A stretch of DNA of 64,000 bases from Cellulomonas marina (GTDB lineage: Bacteria; Actinomycetota; Actinomycetes; Actinomycetales; Cellulomonadaceae), in the NCBI RefSeq assembly GCF_900111925.1, contig NZ_FOKA01000003.1, positions 241,788 through 305,787 on the forward strand. Reading direction: 5' to 3'. The notes below the pieces were generated by a model, which ran no database searches, was not told where the DNA came from, and worked only from the letters and a program-made list of their open reading frames with translations. Both the position numbers and the translations under genes were made by a program. Shown piece by piece: positions 55,924 through 64,000 of the stretch. Position 1 is the stretch's first letter; every line of letters starts with the position of its first letter.

Positions 55924-56948
55924 GCCACCCGCGCGCGGGCGGCGCGCCGGTCACGATGCAGGACGTGGCCCGGGCAGCGGGCGTGTCGGTGATGACGGTG
56001 TCGAACGTCGTCAACCGCCGGCCCGGGGTGCGGGCGGAGACCCGCGAGCGCGTCCTCGAGGCGGTCGGGCGGCTGGGCTACGGCGTCAACCTCGCCGCCC
56101 GCAGCCTGCGCCAGGGCAGGACGAACCTCATCGGGCTGGCCGTGCCCGAGATCGACGTGCCGTACTTCGGCCTCCTCGCGGGGCTGCTGGTCCGGCGCGC
56201 GGCCGAGCACGGGTACGAGGTCGTCGTCGAGCAGACGGGCGCGACGCGCGAGGAGGAGCTCGCGGCGCTCGTCAGCTCCCGCGTGCGCCGGTACGACGGG
56301 CTCGTGCTGTCGGCGGTGCAGCTCTCCGACGCGGACTCCGACCTGCTGCACGGCGACATGCCCGTCGTGGTGCTCGGCGAGCGGCGCTACGACCGTCCCG
56401 TCGACCACGTGACGATGGCGAACGTCGAGGGCTCGCGGGACGCGGTCGCGCACCTGATCGCGCGCGGGTGCCGGCGCGTGGCGGTGCTGGGCGTCTCGTC
56501 GACCGGGCCCGTCGACGCCTCGAGCCAGCGCACGCAGGGGTACCGCGAGGCGCTGACCGCGGCGGGCCTGCCGCTCGACCCGGCGCTCGAGCGCCCCGCC
56601 GCGTACACGCTCGAGGGCGGGCGCCAGGCGGTGCACCGGCTGCTCGACGAGGGCGTCGCCGTCGACGGGGTCTTCGCGCACACGGACCTGCTCGCGCTCG
56701 GCGCGGTCCGCGGCCTGGCGGACCGGGGCCTGCGCGTGCCGGACGACGTGCGCGTCGTCGGCTTCGACGACGTGCCGTGGGCGGCGCACGCGGTCCCGTC
56801 GCTGACCACCGTCGACCCGGGCCACGACGAGATGGTGGAGGCCACGCTCCGGCTGCTGCTCGGGCGCATCGCGGGCCGCCGCGGGCGCGACGAGCACGAG
56901 CGGGTCGTCGCACGGCACCGGCTCGTCGAGCGGGAGTCGACGGCTTGA
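55920..56948 (+). CDS. LacI-family regulator of the arabinofuranosidase gene
   Basis: A 342-residue LacI/GalR repressor. The HTH is 'VTMQDVARAAGVSVMTVSNV'; the sugar-binding core has 'NLIGLAVPEIDVPYFGLLAG' and 'VVGFDDVPWAAHAVPSLTTV'. The ligand is presumably arabinose or an arabino-oligosaccharide, inferred from the GH51 gene 119 bases downstream. Starts at a GTG overlapping the PBP stop; a GTG or ATG just before 'QDVARAAG' is possible. Confidence 0.9.
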   Translation: MSHPRAGGAPVTMQDVARAAGVSVMTVSNVVNRRPGVRAETRERVLEAVGRLGYGVNLAARSLRQGRTNLIGLAVPEIDVPYFGLLAGLLVRRAAEHGYEVVVEQTGATREEELAALVSSRVRRYDGLVLSAVQLSDADSDLLHGDMPVVVLGERRYDRPVDHVTMANVEGSRDAVAHLIARGCRRVAVLGVSSTGPVDASSQRTQGYREALTAAGLPLDPALERPAAYTLEGGRQAVHRLLDEGVAVDGVFAHTDLLALGAVRGLADRGLRVPDDVRVVGFDDVPWAAHAVPSLTTVDPGHDEMVEATLRLLLGRIAGRRGRDEHERVVARHRLVERESTA

Positions 56949-56960
56949 ACGCCGGCGGTC

Positions 56961-56994
56961 TTGCGCATCCGGACACGGCTCTGTAACGATAAAG
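56961..56994 (+). promoter_or_regulatory. Promoter and LacI-type operator of the GH51 gene
   Basis: TTGCGC (56961-56966), 17 bases, then TAACGA (56984-56989). The -10 lies inside TGTAACGATAAAG, an AT-rich imperfect palindrome centred on CG, as in LacI-family sites. It is the only such patch in the gap. Confidence 0.5.
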
Positions 56995-57067
56995 CCCATC
57001 CCCGACGACGAGGCCGCCGCGCGCTCGTCGTCGCCGCGCAGACCCCGACGCCGAGGAGCACCCGCGC

Positions 57068-58633
57068 ATGACGAGCACGACCACGACCCCCGTCCCCACC
57101 GACGGTGACGCCGCCCCCGTCGCGCTGCGCGCCGTCGTCGACCTGGACGTGGCCGGCCCGACCATCTCCCGGCACCTGTACGGCCACTTCGCCGAGCACC
57201 TCGGCCGCTGCATCTACGGCGGGTTCTGGGTGGGCGAGGACGCCGACGTCCCGCACGAGGGCGGCATCCGCCTGGACGTCGTGGAGGCGCTGCGGGCGCT
57301 CGACATCCCCAACCTGCGCTGGCCCGGCGGCTGCTTCGCCGACGAGTACCACTGGGAGGACGGCATCGGCCCGCGCGACGAGCGCCCCCGCATGGTCAAC
57401 ACCCACTGGGGCGACGTCGTCGAGAACAACCACTTCGGCACGCACGAGTTCATGGCGCTGTGCGAGCTGCTCGGCACCGAGCCCTACGTCTCGGCCAACG
57501 TCGGCTCCGGCTCCGTGCAGGAGATGAGCGACTGGGTCGAGTACCTCACGCGCGGCGACGACTCCCCCATGGCCCGGCGGCGGCGCGAGAACGGCCGCGA
57601 CGAGCCGTGGCGCGTGCAGTTCTGGGGCATCGGCAACGAGCCGTGGGGCTGCGGCGGCAACCTGCGCGCGCCGCAGTTCGCGTCGCTGGCGCGCCAGTAC
57701 TCCACCTACGCGCGCAACCACGGCGACAACCGGCTCTACCGGATCGCCGCCGGCGCGAGCGACGCCGACTACGCCTGGACCGAGACGCTGGTGCAGCAGG
57801 TCACGACCGGGCTGGGCGACCGCACGCCGTCCGACCTGTTCCAGGCCGTGTCCTTCCACTACTACACGATCGCCGGCGACTGGGGGCAGAAGGGCTCCGC
57901 GACGACCTTCACCGACGACGAGTACTGGACGACCGTGCGCAAGGCGCTCCACGTCCGCGAGCTGCTCGCCGGCCACGCGGCCGTCCTGGACGCCTACGAC
58001 CCGACGAAGAAGATCGGCCTCGCGCTCGACGAGTGGGGCACGTGGTGGGACGTCGAGCCCGGCACGAACCCCGGCTTCCTGTACCAGCAGAACACGATGC
58101 GCGACGCGCTCGTCGCCGGCCTGCACTTCGACGCGTTCCACGACTTCGCCGACCGGCTGCGGCTGGCCAACATCGCGCAGACCGTCAACGTCCTGCAGGC
58201 CATGCTGCTCACGGACGGCGAGGCGCTCGTCCGCACGCCGACCTACCACGTGTTCGAGATGAACAAGGGCCACCACGACGCCACCGCGCTGCCGGTGCAC
58301 GCCGTCGGCGAGCGCACGCGGCACGCCGCCGACGTCGGCGAGGTCGACACGGTCTCCGTCTCCGCCTCGACGAAGGACGGGCACGTCCTGGTGTCCCTCA
58401 CGCACCTCGACCCGACGACGAGCGCCCGCGTCGAGCTGTCGCTGCGCGGCGCGTCGGTCGGCGCCCCGCAGGCGCGGGTGCTCGCGGCGGACGACGTCGC
58501 GGCGCACAACACGGCCGAGGCCCCGGACGCGGTGGCCCCGCGCGCGCTGGACGGCGTGCGGGTGCAGGACGGCGTCCTCGTCGTCGAGCTGCCGCCGGCC
58601 TCCTTCGCGACGGTCCGGCTGCCGCTCGTCTGA
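57068..58633 (+). CDS. abfA: Alpha-L-arabinofuranosidase, GH51
   Basis: Releases L-arabinose from arabinoxylan or arabinan oligosaccharides. At 521 residues it is full length, with a (beta/alpha)8 barrel and a C-terminal beta-sandwich. Acid/base Glu191 is in 'WGIGNEPWGCGGN', nucleophile Glu322 in 'GLALDEWGTWW'; 'LRWPGGCFADEYHWEDGIG' is a family landmark. No signal peptide, so it acts inside on imported oligosaccharides. A GAGGAGC site precedes the ATG. Confidence 0.95.
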   Translation: MTSTTTTPVPTDGDAAPVALRAVVDLDVAGPTISRHLYGHFAEHLGRCIYGGFWVGEDADVPHEGGIRLDVVEALRALDIPNLRWPGGCFADEYHWEDGIGPRDERPRMVNTHWGDVVENNHFGTHEFMALCELLGTEPYVSANVGSGSVQEMSDWVEYLTRGDDSPMARRRRENGRDEPWRVQFWGIGNEPWGCGGNLRAPQFASLARQYSTYARNHGDNRLYRIAAGASDADYAWTETLVQQVTTGLGDRTPSDLFQAVSFHYYTIAGDWGQKGSATTFTDDEYWTTVRKALHVRELLAGHAAVLDAYDPTKKIGLALDEWGTWWDVEPGTNPGFLYQQNTMRDALVAGLHFDAFHDFADRLRLANIAQTVNVLQAMLLTDGEALVRTPTYHVFEMNKGHHDATALPVHAVGERTRHAADVGEVDTVSVSASTKDGHVLVSLTHLDPTTSARVELSLRGASVGAPQARVLAADDVAAHNTAEAPDAVAPRALDGVRVQDGVLVVELPPASFATVRLPLV

Positions 58634-58655
58634 GCGACGGCGGAGGGGCCGACCC

Positions 58656-59063
58656 TCAGCCGGTGACGAGGCGGTCCTGCGGTGCCGGGAGGCGTCGCAG
58701 GGCCGCCTCGACCGCGTCGTGGGCGTGCGCGTCGGGCAGGCCGAGCTGGCGGACGACGACCGCGAGCCGGTCCGCGGCGGCCGCTAGGTCCCGGTCGGAG
58801 ACGCCGGCGGGCGCGGTCCCCGCGGGCGGCGCCTGCACGACGGTTCCGTGCCGCCCGGCGGCCCGTACCCAGCCGTCCCGCGCGAGCACCTCGTAGACCT
58901 TGCCGACCGTGCCGCGGGCGAGGTCGAGGTCGGCCGCGAGGTGCCGGATGGGCGGCAGCGCCGTCCCGGGGGCGAGCTGCCCCGAGACGATGAGCCGTTC
59001 GATCTGGGCCCGGAGCTGCTCGGAGACCGGCAGCGGCAGGTCCGGGTCGACGCGGACGATCAC
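58656..59063 (-). CDS. Short GntR-family regulator (YtrA-like)
   Basis: A 135-residue regulator: winged helix 'PVSEQLRAQIERLIVSGQLAPGTALPPIRHLAADLDLARGTVGKVYEVL' (in part) and a short ~55-residue C-terminal helical segment in place of a large effector domain, as in the YtrA subfamily. Downstream of a membrane protein gene, with a GTGA overlap. Its likely operator is the perfect inverted repeat at 59956-59981, upstream of the two-gene unit. Confidence 0.88.
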   Translation of the reverse strand: MIVRVDPDLPLPVSEQLRAQIERLIVSGQLAPGTALPPIRHLAADLDLARGTVGKVYEVLARDGWVRAAGRHGTVVQAPPAGTAPAGVSDRDLAAAADRLAVVVRQLGLPDAHAHDAVEAALRRLPAPQDRLVTG

Positions 59064-59932
59064 GCGGGCGCCGCGGGCGCGACGGCGGCCGCGGGATCCG
59101 GGACGGGCGGGCGCCACGACCGCGGTGGTCGGGGCGCCGCGCGGTGCAGCAGCACGGCGGCCACCACGAGCCCGGCGAGGCTGGCGAACCCGAGGACCAG
59201 GTCGACGACGCCGCCGTCGGGCGCCCCGAACGCCCCCTGCAGCCCGAAGAGCACCCACGTCGCCGTCAGCACCGCCGCCGAGAGCTCGAGGAGCGCCACC
59301 GACCCGGCGGCGAACGCGCGCAGCCGGTCGTCGAGCCGGGCCGCGCGCGGCGCGAGGACGGGACGGCGGCGGCCCACGACGCGCGCCCGCGTCACCTCCG
59401 CCACCGCGACGACGGCCGCGCCCGCGAGCGCGGTGACGAGCGTGGTCGGTCCCCGGCCGGCGACGAGCAGCGCCACCCCGAGGACGACCGCGGCCGCCAC
59501 GAGGCCGCGCGCCGCCCCGACGTACCGGGGGTGCGGTGCCGCCGGTCGCGGCGCGAGCGAGGCCGTCACCGCCCCCGCGGTGCGCGGCAGCCGCGTCCCT
59601 TCGGCGACGAGCGCGCCGACGAGGACGCCCGCCACGCCGCAGAACAGCACGTCCGCGAGCGGCGAGTGCTGCCCGACGCCGAACCCGACGCTGGCGTACC
59701 ACCGGATCCCGACGACCACGGCGAACGCGACGCCGACGAGTCCGCCGACCCGCCGGTGCCGCCGGTGCCGCTCGAGGTGCCGCGCCACCACGGCCGCCTC
59801 GGCCGGCGGCAGCTCGCCCGGCGCCGTCCCCGCCAGCCACGCCACGTCCCGCGCCGAGGCCCCGACGCGTGCCACCCGCAGCGCCGCCAGAGCCACGAGG
59901 CCGACCACCACCAGCACCGCCACGAGCGCCAT
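59060..59932 (-). CDS. Multi-pass membrane protein in a GntR module
   Basis: A 290-residue protein with about seven hydrophobic segments. The first ('ALVAVLVVVGLVALAALRVA') is followed by a conserved-looking soluble stretch 'PAEAAVVARHLERHRRHRR'. No family recognised. YtrA-type GntR genes usually accompany ABC or other membrane proteins. Overlaps gntR by four bases and starts 24 bases from the palindrome. Confidence 0.75.
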   Translation of the reverse strand: MALVAVLVVVGLVALAALRVARVGASARDVAWLAGTAPGELPPAEAAVVARHLERHRRHRRVGGLVGVAFAVVVGIRWYASVGFGVGQHSPLADVLFCGVAGVLVGALVAEGTRLPRTAGAVTASLAPRPAAPHPRYVGAARGLVAAAVVLGVALLVAGRGPTTLVTALAGAAVVAVAEVTRARVVGRRRPVLAPRAARLDDRLRAFAAGSVALLELSAAVLTATWVLFGLQGAFGAPDGGVVDLVLGFASLAGLVVAAVLLHRAAPRPPRSWRPPVPDPAAAVAPAAPA

Positions 59933-59955
59933 CGGAGCACCCCTTCCGTTCGTCC

Positions 59956-59981
59956 CATTGGCACAGTACGTTGTGCCAATG
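59956..59981. promoter_or_regulatory. Perfect inverted repeat, probable GntR operator
   Basis: CATTGGCACA-GTACGT-TGTGCCAATG: 10-bp perfect arms. It lies in the 46-base gap between two divergent genes, and its last three bases are the ATG of the + strand gene. The arms are AT rich against the background, and symmetric repeats of this size are typical YtrA-type GntR sites. Confidence 0.8.
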
Positions 59982-60626
59982 ACGACGACAAGCCCCCACT
60001 CGGCCGCCGACCCGGCGCTCGACGCCCTCGTGCCGCACGGCCGGCGGTGGCACGCGGTGGCGGGCGGGGCGGCGGTGGTGGCGCTGCTCGGGGCGGCCTG
60101 GGCCTCGCCGGCGGTGCTGCGGCCCTCGCTCGACGGCGGGAGCAGCGGGTCCGGCGGGGTGTTCGTCCCGCTGACCGACGACGAGGTGCTCGTCCTCACG
60201 CTCGTGACGCCGGACGCGGCGGCGCCGTTCACGCTCGAGGCGGTGGGCGACGTGCCCGGCGCGCACGTGGTCGAGGCGTGGCTGGTGACCGGCGACGCGG
60301 TCGACGGCCTGTCGTCGTCCGTCGGCGCCCCGACGGACGGGCCCGTCGACGCGGCGACCGCGCTGGCCGCCGTCCCGGACCTCGCGGCGGCGGCGCTGCC
60401 GGTGCGCGTGCCGGCCCAGCCGGGCGAGGTCGGGCTGCTGGTGCGGTGGGCGGTCGACGACTGCGCCGCGCTCACCGCGGCCGGCCCCGCCGACCCCGCC
60501 ACGCCCCCGGAGCTGCGCCTGCGGACCGTCATCGGGACGCGGGTCGAGCGGCCGGCCCCGGACCTCGCGGCGCTCGACGCGGGCCTGCTCGGGGACGACG
60601 AGGCCGGCGGCCCCTGCGCGGCGTGA
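59979..60626 (+). CDS. Membrane-anchored protein of unknown function
   Basis: A 215-residue protein: ~25 soluble residues, one hydrophobic helix ('VAGGAAVVALLGAAWASPAVL'), then an exported domain of ~160 residues containing 'VFVPLTDDEVLVLTLVTPDAAAPFTLEAVG' (in part) and two Cys ('DDCAALTAAG', 'GGPCAA' at the end) that may pair. Not recognised. Its ATG is the end of the GntR palindrome, so the mRNA is probably leaderless or nearly so and directly controlled. Confidence 0.7.
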   Translation: MTTTSPHSAADPALDALVPHGRRWHAVAGGAAVVALLGAAWASPAVLRPSLDGGSSGSGGVFVPLTDDEVLVLTLVTPDAAAPFTLEAVGDVPGAHVVEAWLVTGDAVDGLSSSVGAPTDGPVDAATALAAVPDLAAAALPVRVPAQPGEVGLLVRWAVDDCAALTAAGPADPATPPELRLRTVIGTRVERPAPDLAALDAGLLGDDEAGGPCAA

Positions 60627-60645
60627 GGCGGGTCCTCGGGCGCGG

Positions 60646-60661
60646 CGTGACACGTCTCACC
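60646..60661. promoter_or_regulatory. Weak Crp-like box upstream of the DHA2 exporter
   Basis: CGTGACACGTCTCACC has symmetric GTGA-N6-TCAC halves, matching 8 of 10 positions of the TGTGA-N6-TCACA consensus, 85 bases before the exporter ATG. Symmetry is clear; assignment to Crp is speculative. Confidence 0.3.
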
Positions 60662-60745
60662 CCGCCGGCCTCCACCCGCTGAGGTATCGCCTCGACGCGT
60701 GTCGGTACCGGGGACGAGACTGGCGGCGACCCCCGAGGAGCACCC

Positions 60746-62266
60746 ATGCACGAGCACGCCCCCACCGCGCCCGCGGCACCCCGAGACGCCACCGCCACCG
60801 GCCTGACCCCGCGCGACCGGCTGGCCGTCACGCTGCTGCTGGTCTCGACCTTCGTCGTCATCCTCAACGAGACGATCATGGGCGTGGCGCTGCCGCGCCT
60901 CATGTCCGACCTGCGCATCGACGCCTCGACGGGTCAGTGGCTGACCACCGCGTTCCTGCTGACGATGGCGGTCGTCATCCCGGTGACGGGCTTCCTGCTC
61001 AAGCGGCTCCCCACGCGCACGGTGTTCCTCGTCGCGATGTCGCTGTTCTCGCTCGGCACCGCCGTGTGCGCGGTCGCGCCGGGCTTCCCCGTGCTCCTCG
61101 TCGGGCGGGTGGTCCAGGCCGGCGGCACCGCGATCATGCTGCCGCTGCTCATGACGACGGTCCTCACGGTGACCCCGCCGGCCGCCCGCGGCCGCACGAT
61201 GGGCAACATCTCGGTCGTCATCTCCGTCGCGCCCGCCCTCGGCCCGACGATCTCCGGCCTCATCCTGTCCGTGCTCAGCTGGCGGTGGATGTTCGGCCTC
61301 GTCCTGCCGATCGCGGTGGCCGCCCTCGTGCTCGGCGCGCTGCGGATGCCGAACGTCTCGGAGACCGGGCACGCGCGGGTCGACGTCCTGTCCGTCGTGC
61401 TGTCGGCGCTGGCGTTCGGGCCGCTCGTCTTCTGGCTGTCGAGCCTGGGCGAGGGCGGCGGCACCGCCGCGTGGGCCGCCTTCGCCGTCGGGGCGGTCGC
61501 CATGGTGGCGTTCGTCCTGCGCCAGCTCCGGCTGCAGCGCACCGCCGAGCCCCTGCTGGACCTGCGGGTGCTGGCGGTGCCGAACTTCCGCATCGGCACC
61601 CTGCTCATGGCCGTGATGATGATGTGCCTGTTCGGGACCATCATCCTGTTCCCCATCTACGCGCAGCAGGTCCTGGGGGCCAGCACGCTCACCACCGGCC
61701 TCGTCCTGCTGCCGGGTGGCCTGCTCATGGGCCTGCTCGCACCGACGGTGGGCCGCGTCTACGACCGCGTCGGCCCGCGGCCGCTGCTCGTGCCGGGCGC
61801 GCTCGTCGTCAGCGCCGCGCTGTGGGGCACCACGCTGCTGGGCGAGGACGGCGCCCTGTGGCAGATGCTCGTCGTGCACGTGCTGCTCTCGGCCGGGCTC
61901 GCGCTGGTGTTCACCCCGCTGTTCACCTCGTCCCTGGGCGCTCTGCCCGCGCCGCGGTACGCCTCTGGCTCGGCGGTGGTGTCCACCGTGCAGCAGGTGG
62001 CGGGCGCGGCCGGCACCGCGCTGTTCGTCAGCGTGCTGGCCGCCCGGTCCACGTCGCTGGCCGGCGACGGCGCCTCGGAGCTCGGGGCGCTGGCCGGCGG
62101 CATCCACGCCGCTCTGCTGGTCGGCGCGGTGATCTCGCTGCTCGCGGCCCCGGTCGCCTTCTTCGTGCGCCCGGTTCCGCCCGGCGCGGACCCGGTGACC
62201 CGCTCGAACAATGATACCAAGGGTGTTGTTGCATTACAGACCGACGAGCCGATTCGGCTGCACTAA
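60746..62266 (+). CDS. DHA2-family multidrug MFS exporter
   Basis: A 506-residue, 14-helix MFS drug exporter (EmrB/QacA type). Motifs: 'NETIMGVALPRLMSDL' in helix 1, 'GRVVQAGGTAIMLPLLM' and the antiporter motif C 'ISVAPALGPTISGLIL'. A GAGGAGC site precedes the ATG. The final ~20 residues ('SNNDTKGVVALQTDEPIRLH') are encoded by DNA of much lower GC than the rest, suggesting that the original 3' end was replaced by a foreign junction near 62205. Confidence 0.92.
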   Translation: MHEHAPTAPAAPRDATATGLTPRDRLAVTLLLVSTFVVILNETIMGVALPRLMSDLRIDASTGQWLTTAFLLTMAVVIPVTGFLLKRLPTRTVFLVAMSLFSLGTAVCAVAPGFPVLLVGRVVQAGGTAIMLPLLMTTVLTVTPPAARGRTMGNISVVISVAPALGPTISGLILSVLSWRWMFGLVLPIAVAALVLGALRMPNVSETGHARVDVLSVVLSALAFGPLVFWLSSLGEGGGTAAWAAFAVGAVAMVAFVLRQLRLQRTAEPLLDLRVLAVPNFRIGTLLMAVMMMCLFGTIILFPIYAQQVLGASTLTTGLVLLPGGLLMGLLAPTVGRVYDRVGPRPLLVPGALVVSAALWGTTLLGEDGALWQMLVVHVLLSAGLALVFTPLFTSSLGALPAPRYASGSAVVSTVQQVAGAAGTALFVSVLAARSTSLAGDGASELGALAGGIHAALLVGAVISLLAAPVAFFVRPVPPGADPVTRSNNDTKGVVALQTDEPIRLH

Positions 62267-62529
62267 CATCAGTGTCGGGGGCCGCAGCGGACGGCGTAGC
62301 CCCATCAACGTGATGTCGCAATTCACCTAGCGGCGTTCGCCGCAGCGACGGTGGCCTGAAGGCCGTCAAGTCCTTTGCTGAGGGCGGCGGGAACTGCGCG
62401 ACGCCGTCGCCCTGGCACTCCTCGTGCGGCCCTAGCAGCCCCGCCGTCGGATAGGACTGGTTCTTGCAACCTTGGGTGCGTGCTCGCGCGGGGCACCGCA
62501 GACGCGGTGGCGAGGCGCTTAACCAAAGC
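62267..62529. other. Lower-GC region between exporter and IS, no gene seen
   Basis: About 260 bases with no convincing gene. Words such as 'gttgttgcattacag' just before it, and a less biased third position, set it apart from the flanks. A short minus-strand frame (62323-62526) lacks protein character. It looks like a relic of an earlier insertion or of displaced non-coding DNA. The last bases (ACCAAAGC, 62522-62529) are where an 8-bp target duplication of the IS would be. Confidence 0.4.
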
Positions 62530-64000
62530 GGCTCTTCGGACATCTGGTGGGGTTCAGGCGTTGAGGCCGCCGGCGGCGAGGAGCATGCGGAGTCGGTAGT
62601 TGTCGCGGTTGCGGTAGCCGCGGGCGATGCGGCGGTGGAGTTCGATGATGCCGTTCACGGCTTCGGTGCCGCCGTTGTTGGCGCGGTCGGTGGTGAAGTA
62701 GGCCAGAAACGCTTGTTGCCAGCGGCGCAGGGTCCGTCCCAGGCGGGCGACCTCGGCGATGGGGCAGGTGTGGAACGAGGCCAGGATCTTCTCGGCGCGG
62801 CGCCGTCCCTCGGCGGTGTCCTTGGTGCGGTAGGCCGCGCGCAGGTCCTGGGCGCACCGCCAGGCGATGTAGACCTCCTCGTGGGCGTCATCGGCGGTGA
62901 TCGCGACCTCGAGGCGGTGCAGCTGCTTGTCGGTCAGGTTCTCGGCGCCGGCGCGCAGGAGGGTCTGGATGCCGTACAGGGGGTCGCCCTTGCGGCCGCG
63001 GTGCCCGGTCGTGGCCTGCTGGACGCGGCGGCGGACTTCGTCGACGACCTGGGTGCCGAGCTTGACGACGTGAAACGCGTCCAGCACGGCGACCGCGTCG
63101 GCGAGCTCGGCGTCCAGGGCGGCCTTGTAGCCGCCGAAGGGGTCTAGCGCGGCGACCTGGACCCCGTCGCGGAAGGTGGCTCCGCGGTCGGTGAGCCAGT
63201 CGGCGTAGGCCTTCTTGGACCGGCCCGGGACCAGGTCCAGCAGGCGGGCACGGACCCGCCACCGTCCGTGTTCGTCCTGATGGCGGGTCAGGTCGACCAT
63301 CCCGGTGAGCTCCTTGGGCCCACGTCGGCGGGTGTCGCCGTGATGCCAGATGTGCTCGTCGACGCCCAGAGAGGTGACGCCGGTGAACCGTGCCGGGTCC
63401 TCGGCCCGGGCCTGCAGCCGCGGCCGGACCGCGCGCCACAACGTCTTCCACGCCACCGCGAGCCGGCGCGCCAGACCCGACACGCAGGCGTGCTCGCGGC
63501 GCAGCTGGGCGATGGCCCAGGTCACCGCCCGGCACGTCAGCGACCCGCGGGCGGGGACCAGGTCGGGCAGCTGCTCGGTGAACGACCCGACCGGGCAGCC
63601 GGGGTCCGGGCACCGCCAGGTCCGCTGCCGCCACCGCAGCACGACGGGCACCTCGCCCGGCACGTCGTGCAGCACCCGGATCTTGCGGCCCCGGCCGACG
63701 GCGACGACGCCGCACCGCGGGCACCCCATCAGACCGGGCGGGGAAGAGACCGTCACCGTCAGCAACGTCGGTGATCGTTCGACGGCCTCGACCTGAACGA
63801 CGTCCAGGCCCAGCAGCACGTCACATCGCGAACAGGGGTCGGTAGAAGGCGCGCTCGAGCACGCCGTAGCGTTGGACACGGTCGAGGTCTCCGCAGGGAC
63901 GGTTTGCTTGGTCGCTGCTGATCCTCGGGGACCTCGACCCCCTCACCCCTGCACCTGACTCACCGGCGAGCCGTCACCCCCACCGGATGTCCGAAGAACC
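62530..64000 (-). mobile_element. ISL3-family insertion sequence, apparently complete
   Basis: Terminal inverted repeats: GGCTCTTCGGACATCTGGTG (62530-62549) and, reading inwards from the right end, GGTTCTTCGGACATCCGGTG (complement of 63981-64000); 18 of 20 match. The GG-TCTTC termini and one transposase gene of ~440 codons are typical of ISL3 elements. Length 1471 bases if the right end is the last base of the window. The target duplication on the right is outside the window. Confidence 0.9.
62554..63879 (-). CDS. tnp: ISL3-family transposase
   Basis: A 441-residue DDE transposase. N-terminal zinc ribbon ('GCPRCGVVAVG', 'CPDPGCPVGS'), helix-turn-helix ('CVSGLARRLAVAWKTLWRAV'), then catalytic residues in 'SLGVDEHIW' (Asp), 'VAALDPFGGYKAAL' (Asp) and 'NNGGTEAVNGIIE' (Glu), in the family order. 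No frameshift or stop is seen, so it may be active. Confidence 0.95.
   Translation of the reverse strand: MSNATACSSAPSTDPCSRCDVLLGLDVVQVEAVERSPTLLTVTVSSPPGLMGCPRCGVVAVGRGRKIRVLHDVPGEVPVVLRWRQRTWRCPDPGCPVGSFTEQLPDLVPARGSLTCRAVTWAIAQLRREHACVSGLARRLAVAWKTLWRAVRPRLQARAEDPARFTGVTSLGVDEHIWHHGDTRRRGPKELTGMVDLTRHQDEHGRWRVRARLLDLVPGRSKKAYADWLTDRGATFRDGVQVAALDPFGGYKAALDAELADAVAVLDAFHVVKLGTQVVDEVRRRVQQATTGHRGRKGDPLYGIQTLLRAGAENLTDKQLHRLEVAITADDAHEEVYIAWRCAQDLRAAYRTKDTAEGRRRAEKILASFHTCPIAEVARLGRTLRRWQQAFLAYFTTDRANNGGTEAVNGIIELHRRIARGYRNRDNYRLRMLLAAGGLNA

Noticed and set aside
62323..62526. Minus-strand 67-codon frame in the lower-GC gap
   Set aside because: No hydrophobic core, motif or ribosome site; probably chance.

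Overview
The window reads as a chromosomal segment of a very GC-rich, non-mycelial actinobacterium. The Cellulomonas/Micrococcales group fits best: GlnR, Crp, a WhiB protein, a DUF222/HNH protein, Dtd/DUF2516 neighbours and a LacI-controlled GH51 arabinofuranosidase are all present. This placement is inference from gene content. No plasmid, prophage, CRISPR or secondary-metabolite genes are visible. One insertion sequence ends exactly at the right edge.

Layout. 0-12 kb: a membrane GGDEF protein, ClpC, a DUF4921 GalT-like enzyme, a STAS protein, a HIT protein, a frameshifted DUF222/HNH gene and a chemoreceptor. 12-22 kb: small metabolic genes (aldo/keto reductase, Cof-type HAD phosphatase, thioesterase, aminotransferase), an odd TetR-cupin fusion, Dtd, and a tightly overlapping FABP-YgfZ-FUSC series. 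22-32 kb: GlnR with a coupled alpha/beta protein, then nth, an RsiG-like gene, crp, ridA, DUF4177, whiB, a class A PBP and a metallophosphoesterase, an order close to the mycobacterial nth-crp-whiB4-ponA2 block. 32-41 kb: tRNA-Pro, nagA, asd-lysC, DUF5063, recR, dnaX and the small SRP RNA. 41-44 kb: a ferric-reductase-like gene and an FMN-binding gene, both broken, followed by an intact apbE. 44-54 kb: mmsA, a tetR/ohr pair around a palindrome, tRNA-Ser, DUF4173, a DUF2975/XRE pair, an MFS-serine hydrolase-VOC operon and a divergent LysR gene. 54-62 kb: a lipoprotein class B PBP, LacI-GH51, and a GntR/membrane-protein module facing an exported protein across a perfect palindrome. 62-64 kb: a DHA2 MFS exporter, a lower-GC remnant and an ISL3-family element.

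Themes. Several regulator/target pairs sit around readable palindromes: GntR at 59.97 kb, TetR/Ohr at 46.13 kb, LysR/MFS at 52.54 kb, LacI/GH51 at 56.98 kb. Many neighbours share GTGA or ATGA stop/start overlaps, implying translational coupling. Gene decay is concentrated in the flavin electron-transfer cluster (one single-base deletion, one amber codon and an altered flavinylation motif), and the DUF222/HNH gene is also frameshifted. The most unusual points are that decaying cluster, the TetR-cupin fusion with an operator-like palindrome inside its reading frame, an RsiG-like protein whose c-di-GMP signature is largely lost, an alpha/beta-hydrolase homologue with glycine at the nucleophile position coupled to glnR, and the GntR palindrome that contains a start codon.
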